From assembly GCA_012064415.1 (NCBI GenBank), contig SSNU01000172.1, positions 1 through 64,000 on the forward strand: DNA of 64,000 bases, given 5' to 3'. Position 1 is the stretch's first letter; the number at the start of each line of letters is the position of its first letter. The notes beneath the pieces are model-generated. The model saw only the letters and a list, made by a program, of their open reading frames with translations. It did no database searches and had not been told where the DNA came from. Origin of the DNA: Gyrodactylus bullatarudis (taxonomy: Eukaryota > Platyhelminthes > Monogenea > Gyrodactylidea > Gyrodactylidae). The translations under genes and the position numbers were made by a program. Of this stretch, positions 10,601 through 25,600 are shown piece by piece.

Positions 10601-13600
10601 CATGATCATGTTCTTTTCGACAATCAGAACAAGAATAAATCTCGCGTGAATTTCATAGAGATTTAAAAAATTTAACATAGCTTGATGTAGATGAAATTGC
10701 TTTCTATGATTAATTTATAGGGAAAATAAAGTTAATGTTGGTTTTAGCTTACAAGAAAGTTTGTTTATAGAAGCATCAAATTCGGTTGTTTTACGGGAAT
10801 TTAGTCAAAAACCTCTGACCTAACAAGGAAATTCAATCGAGAGAAAGTCTACTTTTTCCAGCTTCAATCTCAGTTTGAAGATGATCAAAATCTAAACATG
10901 ATTCGATGATTTTTCTGATCAAAAGTGAATCTTCGAACTTGCGCCTAGGATATCCAAAAAATTTTACAACAATAAATGACAAGATTTTTACAACATTTCA
11001 AATAGATATAGTGTTCATAGTAAAAACTAGGTGATTTTTCACTTTTTGAAGAAAATTTCAGGAAAATTAGGAGAATTTTAACGATTTTAGTATATAAGAT
11101 TTATAATATATTCAAGAATTTTGAATTTCTTTAGGAGTTTTCTTCACATAATTATAATTGTAGGTTGGTTGGTGTACCCAGATGAACTAAATACGCTCGT
11201 GAAATGAATGAAATTTTAATAATTATTATTTAAAAATTGTTTTTACTTCTGATGCTAATTTGAGGATAAAACTTGTGTAATCTGTGGTTTGAATGAAGAA
11301 AATGTTCAACTGCTACTAATTTTAAAACTAAAAGAGTGCATAGAATAAATTTGGTGGATATGTAAAAAAGGGAAAATTCTGGGAGAAAATATTTCAAAGA
11401 TGTTTGGTAAAATTTCGATCACATGAAAAGTCTCTATATTTTCCTCTTCTTTTGAAGGATTTTGAATGATGAACCTTTGGATAAGGGGTTTAATTTTAAA
11501 AAGTGTAACTCTTACTTGGTTACCCATAAGTAGGGCAGTAATTCAGGAGACACATTTCAGTTCACAAAAAAAAATAACTTTTGAACAGGTTGAAATTATC
11601 AACAATTAAGAAGTAGATTAGTTCTAATAAATAAAGGGGAAAACTCACTTTTCTAATTGGAGGATCAACAGTAGATTTGTCACACAAACATGATCTTCTG
11701 GAAGGAAAATAATAAATCATATATTTTCAAACAATATAGAGTCTATCGATCAAAATCGAGAAGAAATCTTAATTGTTTACTTTTAAAGATGTGATTTTAA
11801 CAATAAATTTTTCAGGATTTGTCAAGTTTTATTTTTATAAAAGTACCAAGTTGAGAAATCAATCATGCCCAATGCTGGTTTATTTTGAGAATGATAAATG
11901 GAGAGTCTCTTTCTAATTTCGCATAGTTCAAATAGCCAAAATTGGTTCGTTTTTTAATTCAAAAATGAAAGCTTTAGCAAATGGAGTTTAAAACAAAAGT
12001 CAATTATTTTGGAAGAAATGAACTTCCTTTGAGTTAGTATAACACGTGTTTGACGAATAGACTTCCTAACGAATGGGTGGTTAACCGAGTATTTTTTTCT
12101 GACGCTTAGATAAATATGAATTAGTTGCTGAAATGATATGGTGATATAAATAACCTCAAAGGACATTTTTATCTTTTCAACTAATTTGCTCATTTTTTAA
12201 GCGACTAAACGAAATTCTCTAGGACAAAACAAGTTTAGAATAAACTTTAAGGTTATCGCTTACTCAAATGTATTCGTATAAATCCACGTGAATAAACCAA
12301 TAGGTAGCCTTATTAAGAAGAAGTGTAGCATATATTGGAAGATGAAATCTAATTTTGTTCAATAATTCCAGGAAGAAGGAATCATTTTTGATAACACAAA
12401 AGAATCCTGTTCTCATTAATAAGATTGAAGGAAGTTTTTGATGTATCCACACTGAGCATCATGTGATGTATAACAAAAGGCTAATGTAAGGAAGAATTTA
12501 AATTCTAATCAGATAGGATTACTTGATTTGTGTAGCAATAATGTTGAATGAATACATAATCATTTATAGATAATGATACTTCCTGTAACATATAAAAAGG
12601 AGAACGAAATTTGCGTGTACTAATAAGATATCGAGGAATAGGACAAATTATTTTCTTCTACCCACAATTTCATGGTTCAAGTTTAGTACAGAAAAAAAGT
12701 CACATTGCGCAAAAGAAATTTCTCAAGTTTATTCAATGGACTTTAGAGTTTTTGTGAAAAAACCTCGATCTAAAAACATATAACTCATAATTATGAAAAT
12801 GTTTAAGGAATTCATTCAGGGAAAATCTTACGTTATTCATTAATGAGTGAGTAAGAATCTTTTCGATTTAATCAATATTCACTCAAAAATATGTTTGAGC
12901 CAATATTTTTGGAAAAAGAAGGTCATAAAAAAATGAATGAGATAACTAATAATACAGTTTGCCCATCAAATCATATAGGGATATATGTAGATTTTTCCAA
13001 CATTCCAGGTATTATCTTAAAACTACATATGTACAGTTGTAATAATTGGATTTGAATGTTGATCCTTTTATATATATTATACATATATATGTGTGTGTAG
13101 ACTGAGTACATAGCCAGAAGGATATTTATGTACGTTTCCAATGTAACAGGTAACACAGTAGTGCATATATATATAAAAAAGATTGATAGGGAGCAAAGAA
13201 AAAGTTATTGCTTATGGCACATTGAGAAGATTGAGTAGTAGAAATTAATTGAATGCAAGCAAAAATAGATTATTTCTTTGGGACTGTAATTCTTCCAAGA
13301 GAGTATCACTTTTTTTGCCCAGAGAGATGGATACAAATTCATTTAGGAGTAATTTCTTTTTCCACAAGCAAAGTCAAATAATAATTAGATGGGAAAATTC
13401 AAAATTCATCTCTGCAAGTTTCCTTAGTGGATAATTCAAGTGTAAGAATTACTTTTTCTTCATTCAGGTAACTTTGTCTTTGTTAACTTTCAATAATGAT
13501 CACAGAAAGGATATTTTTAGATTCTCCATTTTATTTTACTAGTAATACATAGGAATATGTAGAATTGGAGCAAATTCAAGATGTCCTTTGATCTTGTTTT

Positions 13601-16600
13601 CGAACAGAGTTCTAATTAACATGATCTAAAGTAACCTTTGCGTGAGATGAATCATTCATAACCGGGACCTTTTAAAAATGCTAAAATCGGAAAAAAACTG
13701 TAAAGACATACAATTTTTATCATCCAAATTTGAACCGAAAAAATTTTTGGGCATGTTAGAATGAGAACAATGCAGGAATCCCACTGTAAATAAAAAAAAA
13801 GATGGGTGAAATTTCTCGTTTTACAAGAGTAAACTGTCTTTATTCTCTTCTTTTCAGGCCAATACAAGCCAGGAGATAACTCATCTCGTTATAGAAAATC
13901 TATGTCGAGCAGCTCCTACTCGATTCAAAATTATGATTTTTAGCTCAACTGAAGAGTAATAAGAAGGAATATTATTTCCCAAACAAAAACCATCCTCAAT
14001 TGGTGGTTATCTGAATGAATAGAAACATTGATTTACAGAAAAGTATACATTTGAATTCTTATAAAGACTAGAAGGATGTAGATGATTGGGAATGATAAAA
14101 GGATTCCCTCTCATCCAAGAATATTTGATACAGTTGTATAACTCTCATTTATAATTGGGAATAAATTTTGTTTAAGTAAACATACTCTGAGCATCCACTT
14201 GAGAGATAATCTTGATAAATTTTTTTGTCGGTAGCTCATGAGCATTGAGCAATTGCCAAAAGAAAGTCTGAGCAAAATAGTCCCAATGTAGGGAGGCCAC
14301 TTTTGATGTTGGAAGGAATAGAGAATGTAAATTAATTAATTTGGCGAGAATTTAGGAAACAAACTTAGAATATTGTCAAATTTATTTTGGGCACTTGGAA
14401 GCATTTCTAGTTGACCGCGAATCACCTCGGAGAGTAAAATTTTCATTTGCTCTGGGTCCAAATTGGCCACTACAGAATGCAAAAAATCCGGGTCGCTATC
14501 AATGACTGGTTTGAACTAAAGAAATAAACAAAGTCACTTTTTTACACTTTTAAAAATGATAAGAATTGAAATTGAACTGAAAATTTTTGTTGATTTCAAA
14601 TTGGAAGAGGGATCAATAGTTTTATTTTAGAATCATATTTCTTGATCATTTGAAAATAGTGGGTCCATCTAAGGTTTAGTGATGACAATTGGTTTCCTTG
14701 TCAAATTGTTATCAAACTTGGAAATCAACAAAAATGTCCGGTTCAGAGTCGACAAAATTTGTAAAAATTATAAATTCTAATAGACTTATTTTAGAAATTA
14801 GAATCAGGATTAGCATAGATTTGATGATGATGATGACTGAAAAGATAGTGAACCTACCACACGATAGAAATCTGGCAACAAAAAGGTATACATTTGACGA
14901 TTGTCTCTGGCCAGAAGCTAAATTAGAAAAAAAATGGGGAAATAAATTGAATAGATTGAACATGAATGGATATACAGAGAGAATAAAAAATATTCATATT
15001 ATTCTCCCAAATAATAATTACTGTCAAGCTAATGTTTGCCATAAAAGTTATGCATGATGGAATAGGAAAAGGGGAATAATACTTTATTCAAAATCAAAGT
15101 ACACCATACTTATAGTTATAATTGAATAGAGCAAGAAAAAAACACTCTCTGAGAGAGGGTCAATTTGTAAATTTGTATGAAAGAAATATGAAGATGTTAA
15201 TCATCTCATAGTTCACGGCACACCGTAGGAAAGAATTTATGCATAAATATCCTGTGACATTTTAAAGTTGATTGAGGATTAAATTAATAGATTAAATTAG
15301 AATTAATTTACGTCGCTTGACAGAAAAAAAACAATCAGGCTAAAATACATAAACTATTTTTAATGGAGTTGATTAATCAATGCATCAAAGATTAAGTTTT
15401 TATTCTATATACAGTTGTGCACCAGTTTTGGTGTGTGAGAATGTGCACACCCTGATTTTCCAGCTAAAAATAAGGGTTCGTATTTGAAATCTACTAAGTA
15501 GGACAAATATAGTTAAATTTTAATATTTTGGGCAAATTTTGTCACTTTTCTAGTTTTTGGTCTCAACTTGTAGAGAATTTTCTCCTGATTCGATCAGTAC
15601 CCCTAAACCTTATCAAATTCGTTCATTAAGTATGAAAACTTTTGAAAATAAACTTCGAAATTTTGATGAAAAATTAATGCGTCACCCTCTCCCCTAATTT
15701 ACAAGTGGAACTTAAGTTTCTTACTAATTAAGCTTGAAATTCTCTTTCATTTGCAGAAAAATTTACATTTCCATCATTTATAATAAAAATGGTAGTCAAA
15801 TTTTGACTAAAATAAGGTCAATTTATTGAATAATGTTTCCCAAGTCACTGAAAAGACTTCAGATAGAGTTCTCTATTGATTTTCAATTCAACAAGGTGTA
15901 ATTATGAAACAATTTGACCTTAAATAGACAATTTGTGACTGAAATGTGATGCATAATTAGTAAGAAACTTAAGTTCCACTTGTAAATTAGGGGAGAGGGT
16001 GACGCATTAATTTTTCATCAAAATTTCGAAGTTTATTTTCAAAAGTTTTCATACTTAATGAACGAATTTGATAAGGTTTAGGGGTACTGATCGAATCAGG
16101 AGAAAATTCTCTACAAGTTGAGACCAAAAACTAGAAAAGTGACAAAATTTGCCCAAAATATTAAAATTTAAATATATTTGTCCTACTTAGTAGATTTCAA
16201 ATACGAACCCTTATTTTTAGCTGGAAAATCAGGGTGTGCATATTCTCACACACCAAAACTGGTGCACAACTGTAGTAGTAATACAAAGGGTACTTTTATA
16301 GGTCTAGTTCACTGGTCCTTACAATAACAACTTGAATGAGAAAAGTTTTTTTGAGATAATTTTGATTTACAGGGATTTTTTATTAGAGAATGATTTTTCA
16401 ATTCCAATTTATTCAATTACATCCTCCCTGGGTAAAAATGTGGTTTAAAATGAACTTTTGGTTGGAATTTTTCTGAAAATATCCTTATGGCAACCAGTTC
16501 ATAAATAGATTTTGGACCATGTGTTTTATACATCATTCGAATTCTCCTGAAGAGTCCATTAAGATTCTGACTCTAGCTAGAAATTGACATAGTACATGAG

Positions 16601-19600
16601 GTTGTGTCATGATTAATGTGACTGAATACAAAAAAGGAAAAATTGAGAAAGATGAATTGTAAATCAGTGAATTGAGACATATCTCCCAAAGAAATTTTTA
16701 GTCCTCAAAACCTATCAACAAAGCAAGAGTTTTTGGACTTTAGAAAAGGTTTTAGAAATTTGAAATGATGATTATCAGACGGTACAAGATTAGGATTTGT
16801 AGGGAGATGACCTAAAATCTCCTGAAAAATTATTTTCCAAATTGTGGTCGTGCGATGTTCTGGATAGATATGATTCTACAGAATATCGAATATTTTTATC
16901 CAAGATGAATGCCACGTTAATATCAAATAGTGATTTAAGCATTTTGAAACTTCTCTGATGGCCCAGTCCCCAAGCAAATCTGGCTACGTATCGGAAATCT
17001 TTCTAATCAAAATTTAAATTCATTTTAGTTTTGAAGAGTTTTCAAAAGAATTTCAATTAAAAGGAATAATTTTCCTATAGTAAATTGACTGGAAAAAATA
17101 AAAGGATAAGATTTGACAAGGAAGAAAAAAAGTTTTATAATAACCAAGGGGATGATTGAAGAACGTCTCATGATGATGGAAATATTTCCCATGTCTTTGC
17201 AGCAATGATAGGGAGATGAATTTTATAAATAAACTACTAATCTCATTATTCTCGTGATTATTGGTTTCACGATGAAAAAACAAAACGCGCAATTGCTACA
17301 GATATGGATGTGTGTATGAATCGAAATAGATCAACTGACAAATAGACCATCAAAGAGAATTGTGAGAAATCGAATTATTAGTCACAAGAGATTACATGAT
17401 TAGAGTTAATTACACAAAGAGGCATAAATAAACGATTAGTTCAGAATAGTACAATGTGATAGTAAGTAATTATCAAATACACGAAAACATGTAATATTTC
17501 AATGTGTTACTATGTATTTGAGAACAAAAGCCTGATGATGAGAATGTGTTAGAATTCTTTGATTTTCACGATCTACAATTTAAATCTATAGAATTCATTG
17601 AAAATTGGACGGATATTTGAGTAAATTTACAACTTTTTACACATGCTTCGAGAAAAAAATAATGCCAAGCTTTTAAAGACCCAGAGATAAAAAAATTTCA
17701 TGTTTCAAAATAATAAAATTTTCAAGAAACACTGAAATACCATTTCAGAAAATGACTTAAATGTGAGCACTAGGGCCTTAAAAAGTATTAAAATTTTCTA
17801 AAAACCATTAAAAACAACGAAATATTTTATCAAGGCATCAGGGTTCAGAGTTTCAAGGTCTTGAAATGTATTATTTTGAAGATAAGGAAGTAAAATAATA
17901 CTTTATTATGGTATTTCATTCATACCAATGATCTCAATCCAAATTTAAGAGAGTAAAAGAGATGATGAGCAATTTGCTAGGCTTAAAAATGATCCCTCAG
18001 ATGATAATTTTGAAATTATCGCGATATTTTAGTTTATTTTAGCAGTTATTTTCCTTGTTTTTATTCGATTTACTTAAGTAGTGTATGCAAGAGTTTTTTG
18101 GTAAATTTGCGAATAAGTATTAAAATTTTGGCGATGATATGATTCACGTAATTTATCAAAAACGTCCGAAAATCCACTTAAAATCATATTTGTAGGTATA
18201 GAAGAATAGGTTTTTTATTCACTAAATGTACATTCCTTTACGCTTCATCAGTAGTGACACATAAATAATGAAAAAAGCTTAAAATTCATTGAAAATAATA
18301 TTTTACAAATTTTGAAAGAAGTATAGTAAAAGATGAAAAATATAAGAATATAGTGTGAGCTGAAAAAAACCAAAACTCTTCAATAAATAACATGAGTGAA
18401 GAGAAAGGTGAAAGAGCTCACATAAGCCAGGGTAATTGAAGGTTATAGGTTATATTTTTCATCTTTTACTATACTTCTTTCAAAATTTGTAAAATATTAT
18501 TTTCAATGAATTTTTTAGCTTTTTTCATTATTTATGTGTCACTACTGATGAACCATAAAGAAATTTACATTTAGTGAATATAAAACCTATTCTTCTATAC
18601 CAACAATTATTAGAATAATTTCAAGGTATTACTTTTTGAGGCTCTAGTGATCACATTTTAAAATTCTATGAGTAATGTTTCTCAATCTGAAAAAAATAGT
18701 CATTAAAATTATTCTATTCGAATAATTCGAAAGAATATAAGTTTCTCTTTTCAAAAAACTGGTTATTTATTTTTAGATTCTTTAAAACAGAATGATGGCC
18801 TGTATCTATGACTCAACGTGATTTGAAGGTTTACAGTTGATAGTTTTATCGGAAAAGTTACCAAAACCAGTCTTATTTGGCTAGCTTAGTTGAGCATTCA
18901 AGAGAATTTCTAGCCTCTTCTGAAATGTACGAATTCTAGTAGTTTGTTGTATTGCTCAAATTATTGCTGGGTAAATGTCTCGTGCTCCACTGATGAAACA
19001 AAAGGACATGAAGAGTTTTTCAAATACAGATTCGATAACTGAACTAGGTTTCAATTTTATTTTACTCTTGTAACGAAGAAGAAAAATTGTATTTAGTTTG
19101 GGGAAAATAGGACAAACTTTTAGGGCAAAGAAAAGGAAAAAAAAGAAAAGGGTAGAAACGTCTCTTGGGAAATAAAAAGAAGGGGAAAAGTGTAGAGAGT
19201 AAAGGCGATAGCGAGAAACGTAAATGAGATTTGAGGCTTTCATCATCTTCATCTTGGCTACTTTACACTCCCTCTCAAACGACAAGTGCGCAAATAAAAA
19301 TGAGAGGGGGGAACTTGAGTGAGGAAGTAAGTTGAAGGGAACATTTCAGTCAGGAGGAGAACGGGAGTGAGGAAAAAAGTTATCAAATTCTTCCCTCAAA
19401 TATACACTGATCAGAGATTGGAAAAAATGGCTAGCCCTCTTTATCCAATTCACTGTGATGATGATAATAATTTTACCATTGCAAAACTAAACAAATTGGG
19501 AAGTAATAAATAAGAGGAGGAGGCTATCATGAACATTTGTGAGTGAGAAAATCATTGAAATTCATTTATAAATTTCCAACAGCAACAACAAAAAGGGGAA

Positions 19601-22600
19601 GAAAGAAAGTTTTCACTTCCTCCTTCCACAGTGCAATCACAAGTTGAAGTGAGAGATCACACAGTTTGTCAGAGGAGGAATTCTCTTCCCCAATTCTAGT
19701 TCAATTATTTGATTAAAAAGAATTCGAATTGATATGTGGATCCAATTTTTTGTTTAGTGACAACATAGAATCGGCAAACGATCACCCATTAGGGAGAGAA
19801 TCTTTTATTTCTATATGCTACCGTGAGTTATTGGGAAATCAGTGAGTATTGGTAATTCACTAGGATATAATGGTCATCAGGAGAGCCTCAAAAACAACAA
19901 TTTTTACTAAATTGCAAAGGAGTCCCTAATTCTGATTGGTCCTTGAAATCTCGACCAATCAGATCATGCTAAATTTATCAATACAATCGAAAATTGAGCG
20001 TGGTGAATCATTTTCCGATTACCTGACCGCGTTTCAAAAAGCAATACCCTTATGAATTCACTATAATATGCGATCGCATGTACCATCTCGTAGAAATTTC
20101 AAAACCGATAGATTTAACATAAGATTTTTAATAAAAAATTTCAATAAAATGATTAATTATTGATTTTTAAATCCCATTATTTTTGAGTAGATCATATAAT
20201 ATACTAAAAATAATCATTCATTCTTTTTTTGAGGCTCTGGTCAACAGTGAGACTTTAGTGAATCTAACAGGCTAATAAGCCCTCATTACCCAAAAAACAC
20301 TGACCAGTAAAAGTAAAAAGAATCAATTTTTATACAATTCTAGATCCCATCATTCTCTCCCTTTTGGCAATAAATAAATTTTAATCAATTAGCTTTCTCA
20401 GTTTGTTTTGGTAATGAAGACTCATTAGCTATAGATTCAGTAATGTTACACTGATGACCATCATATCCTAGTGAATTACCAATACTCACTGATTGCCCAG
20501 TAACTCACGGTAACATATGTAAAGACATAGATTTAGCTGATCAATAAAACCAAAAAATTGGTACAAATATAGTCAGGTTACTAACTAATTAAGCAGTTGA
20601 ATACAGCAAATTTAATTTTTATTCGCAAATAAGATGTAATATTTCTTTGTGTATAACAAAAAGATGAAATTATGAAGGTTTATCAACGACCATTCTAAGC
20701 TAATTAAAAATTTTGGTTTGAATACCTAATTAAGAGGCCCGAAAGTAATTTCTTGTTTCGATCTTTAGTTCAATCAGTGGGATCGTTCAAAATAAATAAA
20801 AACTTGTAAAAATGCTTGTTCTTTGCTATCAAAGTGATATTACATGATCAAAAAGGAATTTTCCCGAGCACGATTAAAAATGATCAAAACTGAAATTTTG
20901 GTAGAGTTTAAGCTAGCTGATTTTTCAATTGGTTTTTAAATAATAAGTAACCCCTTGATTATGATGGCTCCTATAGTTTGAATCGTTCATCATGGGAGAA
21001 TGCAGAAAGAAAAAAATAATCGAGAAATAATTCAGGTGATAAAGTTGAATTCCTTAGAATCCAGAATATTTAGATAATAATAAAAGATATAAAAACATTT
21101 CATCACGTGACAAGATAATTAATTAATTAATATAAAATATACTTCAACTTTAAAAACTACTTTTAGTCTATTTATTCACACACAGATGAGTACATGTAGG
21201 AGACCAATTAAGGCCTAGTTGACAAAAATTTACCATCAGAGGGAAAAGATCTACAAGAAAAATTGCGACATTATTCAAATTTCGTTTTTGGCGCCCATTT
21301 TGATTTTGGGCGTTTCTGGTAATTTCAATCAATTATAAAGTGATCTAAGAAAACAAAATTTGAAGTGATTTGCAGCTCAAAGCTCACAAATATGGGAATT
21401 TTTACAAAGGTGTTTAACTTGAAAATAGTTTTCTCCTCATCAGATAAAAGCATATGGAAATCCATCATTTTTTCCCTGACAGTTTCAAATGTTAATGAAA
21501 TTCACTGAGTCTTTTCACAATCAATTTGCTCAAATCTCGGAGAAAAATTAAAGATTTGAATTCCTCAACCTTTGACCAAAAGAATATCGAACAAAGCTTA
21601 ACTGCTACTCATCTCTTACTCCAAAGTTTTAATTTTTATTTTCTCCAACCTCTTCTTTTATGTAACCAAGGTGAAGATTAATGATAATGTAATTAGTAGA
21701 TTTTTCAAACGCATATTTTTGCATATAAAATTTATAAACGCATACGCATTTCATAAGCACATATATATATGCAGTATATATTCTTTGTTATATTAAGTAA
21801 CAAAGCTTATGTATGAAGATGTGTAATACATTTGAAGTATATTCATTGATTGTAATTTAACAGCTTGACCAATGAGATTCATTTATTGATATTTGTAGTA
21901 ATTCATTCATTGTAAAGTCCCCCTTACATTGAGCTTGACCAATCAGAATACTTTAAAGTGATTTTTTGTTCATTCATGGCGTGGGTTTCCATCATTAATC
22001 ATTGTTATCATGACAAAAGCTACAACTACGAACAAGATCAAAATTCTTAAGATCATTAAGGAGTTTCCTTTGGAATTCATGGAATCAGATAGAGGAAAGC
22101 TTTGGTGTAAATATTTTTATACTTCAGTGTGTGCAGATAGAAAATTTTTCATTGATCAACACAGGAATACAATACGGCATGCATGAAGGTCCGTGTGTGA
22201 TCAGCAGCAAACGTTTCTTGACAATACTAAACTTTTCATCTCGAAAAAAAAGGATTCAGACATACACTTTAAAGTAGTATTGTTATTTTACTGTAAAATC
22301 ATAAACGCATATTTATATGCGCATATGGATCGATTTTTAGCGCATATTTCTTGAGGCTCTAGTAATTAGTTAAATAAAGGAGAATTGAGTGCTTTCCTTC
22401 GTTCATATGTGACTCTTGTGATTTGAGGCAGGAGGAGAAAAAAGATTACGTGGAGCATCTCTCTGGTTTCATTAGAGCGAGACAGAATACATATTTGAGT
22501 GTAAACAACACTCTTGTTTACCCCTTTACAACAGAATCTCCAAGTGGGCTACTTGAGAGAATGTAAAAAGAGTTGGAGACATGAGGAAAATTCCTCAATA

Positions 22601-25600
22601 GAGATCATAATTCTGAATTTATTGTTTCGATAGAGAGGGGAAAGCCTTTGAAAATGTCCAAGAAGTTTCTCTCAACGTGAGAAAAAAAATATTCGAGAAA
22701 TCATTTCTTGTAGTAAAATTCAGTGAAAAAATCGTTGCGTATGTTTAAAAGTTTTCATTTTCTCAGTTCGAAAAAAATTTCGCTTTTCATTTTTTTCTCA
22801 ATTATTTTTTTTTGATAGGGTTAAAATTAAAGGGATTAGAGAAATGAATAAATTTTTTATTCGAATATCAGATTGAGTAAAGAGATAAGATTGTATTTTT
22901 GCATGATGAGCTATTTTTTTATCAAAAGTACAATAAAATTCTTCTTTCAGCAGTGATTAATAGGAGAGATAAAGTCAAATGGGCAATCTTAAAATGAGAT
23001 GAAAGTTTAAATGGAACATTTGAAAATTCAAAAGGGGGATCAAACTTAAAGTGGACTACATATATAACGATAAATAAGATCAAAGTAATGAGGGAATAAA
23101 GATGGGAGATTTATATAAAAGAATCCATGTCAACTTGCATTTAATTCAGTTGATATGAGAGAAGAGATACTCATTTTCCCCTCTTCATTCTCATCTGACC
23201 ATAATAATTATGAATATACATCTTTTTTCCTCGTTAACAAAGTCAAATACAGTATAAAAAGTTGAGTTTTCATGTATGATACATTTCTAGTTTATATGGA
23301 TAAATAAATCGAATTATTTCAAAAAGATTAAACAAAAAATTTCCATTGTTATTATTGTGACAGAGAAAACTGCGTAATTTTTTTTATACTCGCTACTCAT
23401 TCATTCATTAGAGATTTTATTAAAATGAAATGTAGTGAAAAAAGTAGATAGTAATGATTTTAATTTATCAAATTATTAATGATGAAAGAATTAATTTTCA
23501 GTAGTATGAGTAATGTAACTCATTCTGTTTTTTTCATTGTAATACATAGGCAAGATATATGGTCTTTTGGATTTTGAATATGTGGATGCTCAAGTAGTTG
23601 ATAGAAATTTTTAAAAATGTTCTTTTATTACTCCCTGGATCGATAAAGATTCCAAGAGTGTCTTATTTCACATACAGTGAATGTGTGAGCCCTTGATGAA
23701 TATCTGAGCAGAAAAAGAATTAGATATGCAAAAGTAGTAGTGACCCTAAAAGATGAACATATATAACAGTGTTTAAACTCCTTTCTTTAAAGAATATATT
23801 GATTGAAAGAGTGGAGAAGAGAATAAAATAAATTGGAGCCAATAAGTTTGGTCAATTTATATGAACATTTGGAAAATTTTATATGTTAAATTTCACACAG
23901 AAAAAGAAAAATATACTAACAGTTATCTTGGTAGGTGTAATTTCACTGAATAATTATCCATGTACTCACCTTGAGATCCTGCAATAGGGATGTTTTTAAA
24001 TCTGGATCAACTTTGCTGGCACAAAACTTTCGGTATACATCCATTTTTTCATCATTCTGGCGCCTGTAAATTTGAAAGCAAGGGATTTATCTTTTATGGA
24101 TGTAATCCCTTTTGGGAGGTTGGAATTTGACATGAAGTGAATTTTAATGATTTTTGTCCGAATCATTCATAAAAGTATTAGACAAATAAATAATAAGAAC
24201 CTGTCTATGGTAAGTGATATTAGGCTAATGCAACTTTTTACTATCATTATGGCTTATTTCTTGTCGGATGAAAGAAATGTGTAATAATTTTCAACCCTTA
24301 AGTCCCATTGGGTTATTTCTATCATATACCATTTAATTATTATTGATTCAAGGCTCAGAAAATACACTTTCTTCGATGCCTATTCGATAGAAAATCTATC
24401 ATATTGGTCTATCATTCAAAGAAAGCCAATTTTTGAAATAAAAATATTCGTAAATACATAATCAACGTATCCATAAATATAATGTGAGTCATGTTTAAAG
24501 TTTATCAAGTTGGAAAAAAGCGGGAAAGCTTACGTTAATTTGAGATAATAAAGTAGATAGTAGCCTATCCTTGGTTGCTTTCGGTGCATCTCGGCGAGGA
24601 GAATGAGTAACAGTTCACTCTTGGCATCATTCGAGCTCATGTGACAAAAGTGTTTGAAGGGAAGAAAGATTGGAGATGAAAGGGCCAGTTCCACTTCCCT
24701 ATAAAATGGAATAGATAATTGCATTGCTTAATAGAACCCAATCAGGAAGCGTGCGAAAGAATTCTCAATCTTTCAAGGGGAGAAAAAAATTCATTCTTTA
24801 TGTAAATCAGTCAAGTTTTCTTTCTTGGATGAAAGAAATTAATTAAGTTTTGAATTAAATTTGAATATGAATGCACTCAGTTATTCTCAAGGAAATGGAG
24901 ATATTCATTGAGACGTACTCTTCTTTGAGTGGGCTAGTCGATGGCAAGGGAACCTGCCAGGAATCTTGTGGTTTATTCTCAGTGGTTGAGAAGCATACGC
25001 TCATACGGTCATCTTTTCTACTTGGAATATACATTTTTTCAGTTAAACAGCAAATTATCGTTGCTGTCCGCCCGGCCAATTCAAGATCATCAAAACAATC
25101 ATCACAGAGAATGACCTGGATTAAATTCTCCAACGCCTCTGTAAGCATCTCTAGACTGTTTTCTGAAGAAAAATGTTAATGTGAGTAAAAGGTAACTTGA
25201 TGAGATGAGTTACTGAAAACGTATTATTTCAACATTGTTAAGAACATACTCTCTTCATGGGAAGGAGACTTGATGCTTCCACTGTTATTAGATTTCTCTG
25301 AATTGTTGTTGGGAACGCCGTTGGAGAAGCTCTTGTGATTGGAGTCATTTGTTTTATTCGCAGAGTATAATCCAATTTCTTCGGCAATTTCTTTTAGCTC
25401 GATTATCGCCTTCTTGAGGGGATCTTCGAGCATGTTAATTTCCGCATTTATGTCCAAGTCTCTGGGGAAATTCTTGTCAAAAATGGAATGTTTGAATTCT
25501 AATTCGAGGAATTCTCTGCGAAGTTCATCTAAATTTCGATAACGATTATATTAAAACAAAGTTAGTTACAAAGCACGAATAATCACTTAAGCCCCAGCGG

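Larger units (their letters stand above)
14516..23969 (-). other. INTS3 9.5-kb intron packed with transposable elements
   Basis: Between exons 24063-23970 and 14515-14365. It contains a mariner-like foldback (15412-16272), three elements with 8-bp target duplications and GAGCCTC ends (17771-18646, 19881-20239, 21697-22361) and a further TIR element (19811-20519). One INTS3 exon of about 100 nt (phase 0-0) should lie here but I could not identify it. Confidence 0.75.

Noticed and set aside
14737..15057. Plus-strand 106-codon open frame (MSGSESTKFVKIINSN...) in an INTS3 intron
   Set aside because: No recognised domain, composition follows local AT content, no polyadenylation signal or neighbouring exon; likely chance.
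18956..19285. Minus-strand open frame, considered as the missing INTS3 exon (contains RDIYPAI)
   Set aside because: The resemblance to the INTS3 segment is only a few residues, and there is no in-phase acceptor and donor pair around it.
24871..25179. Plus-strand open frame over INTS3 exon 10
   Set aside because: Antisense shadow of a conserved INTS3 coding exon.
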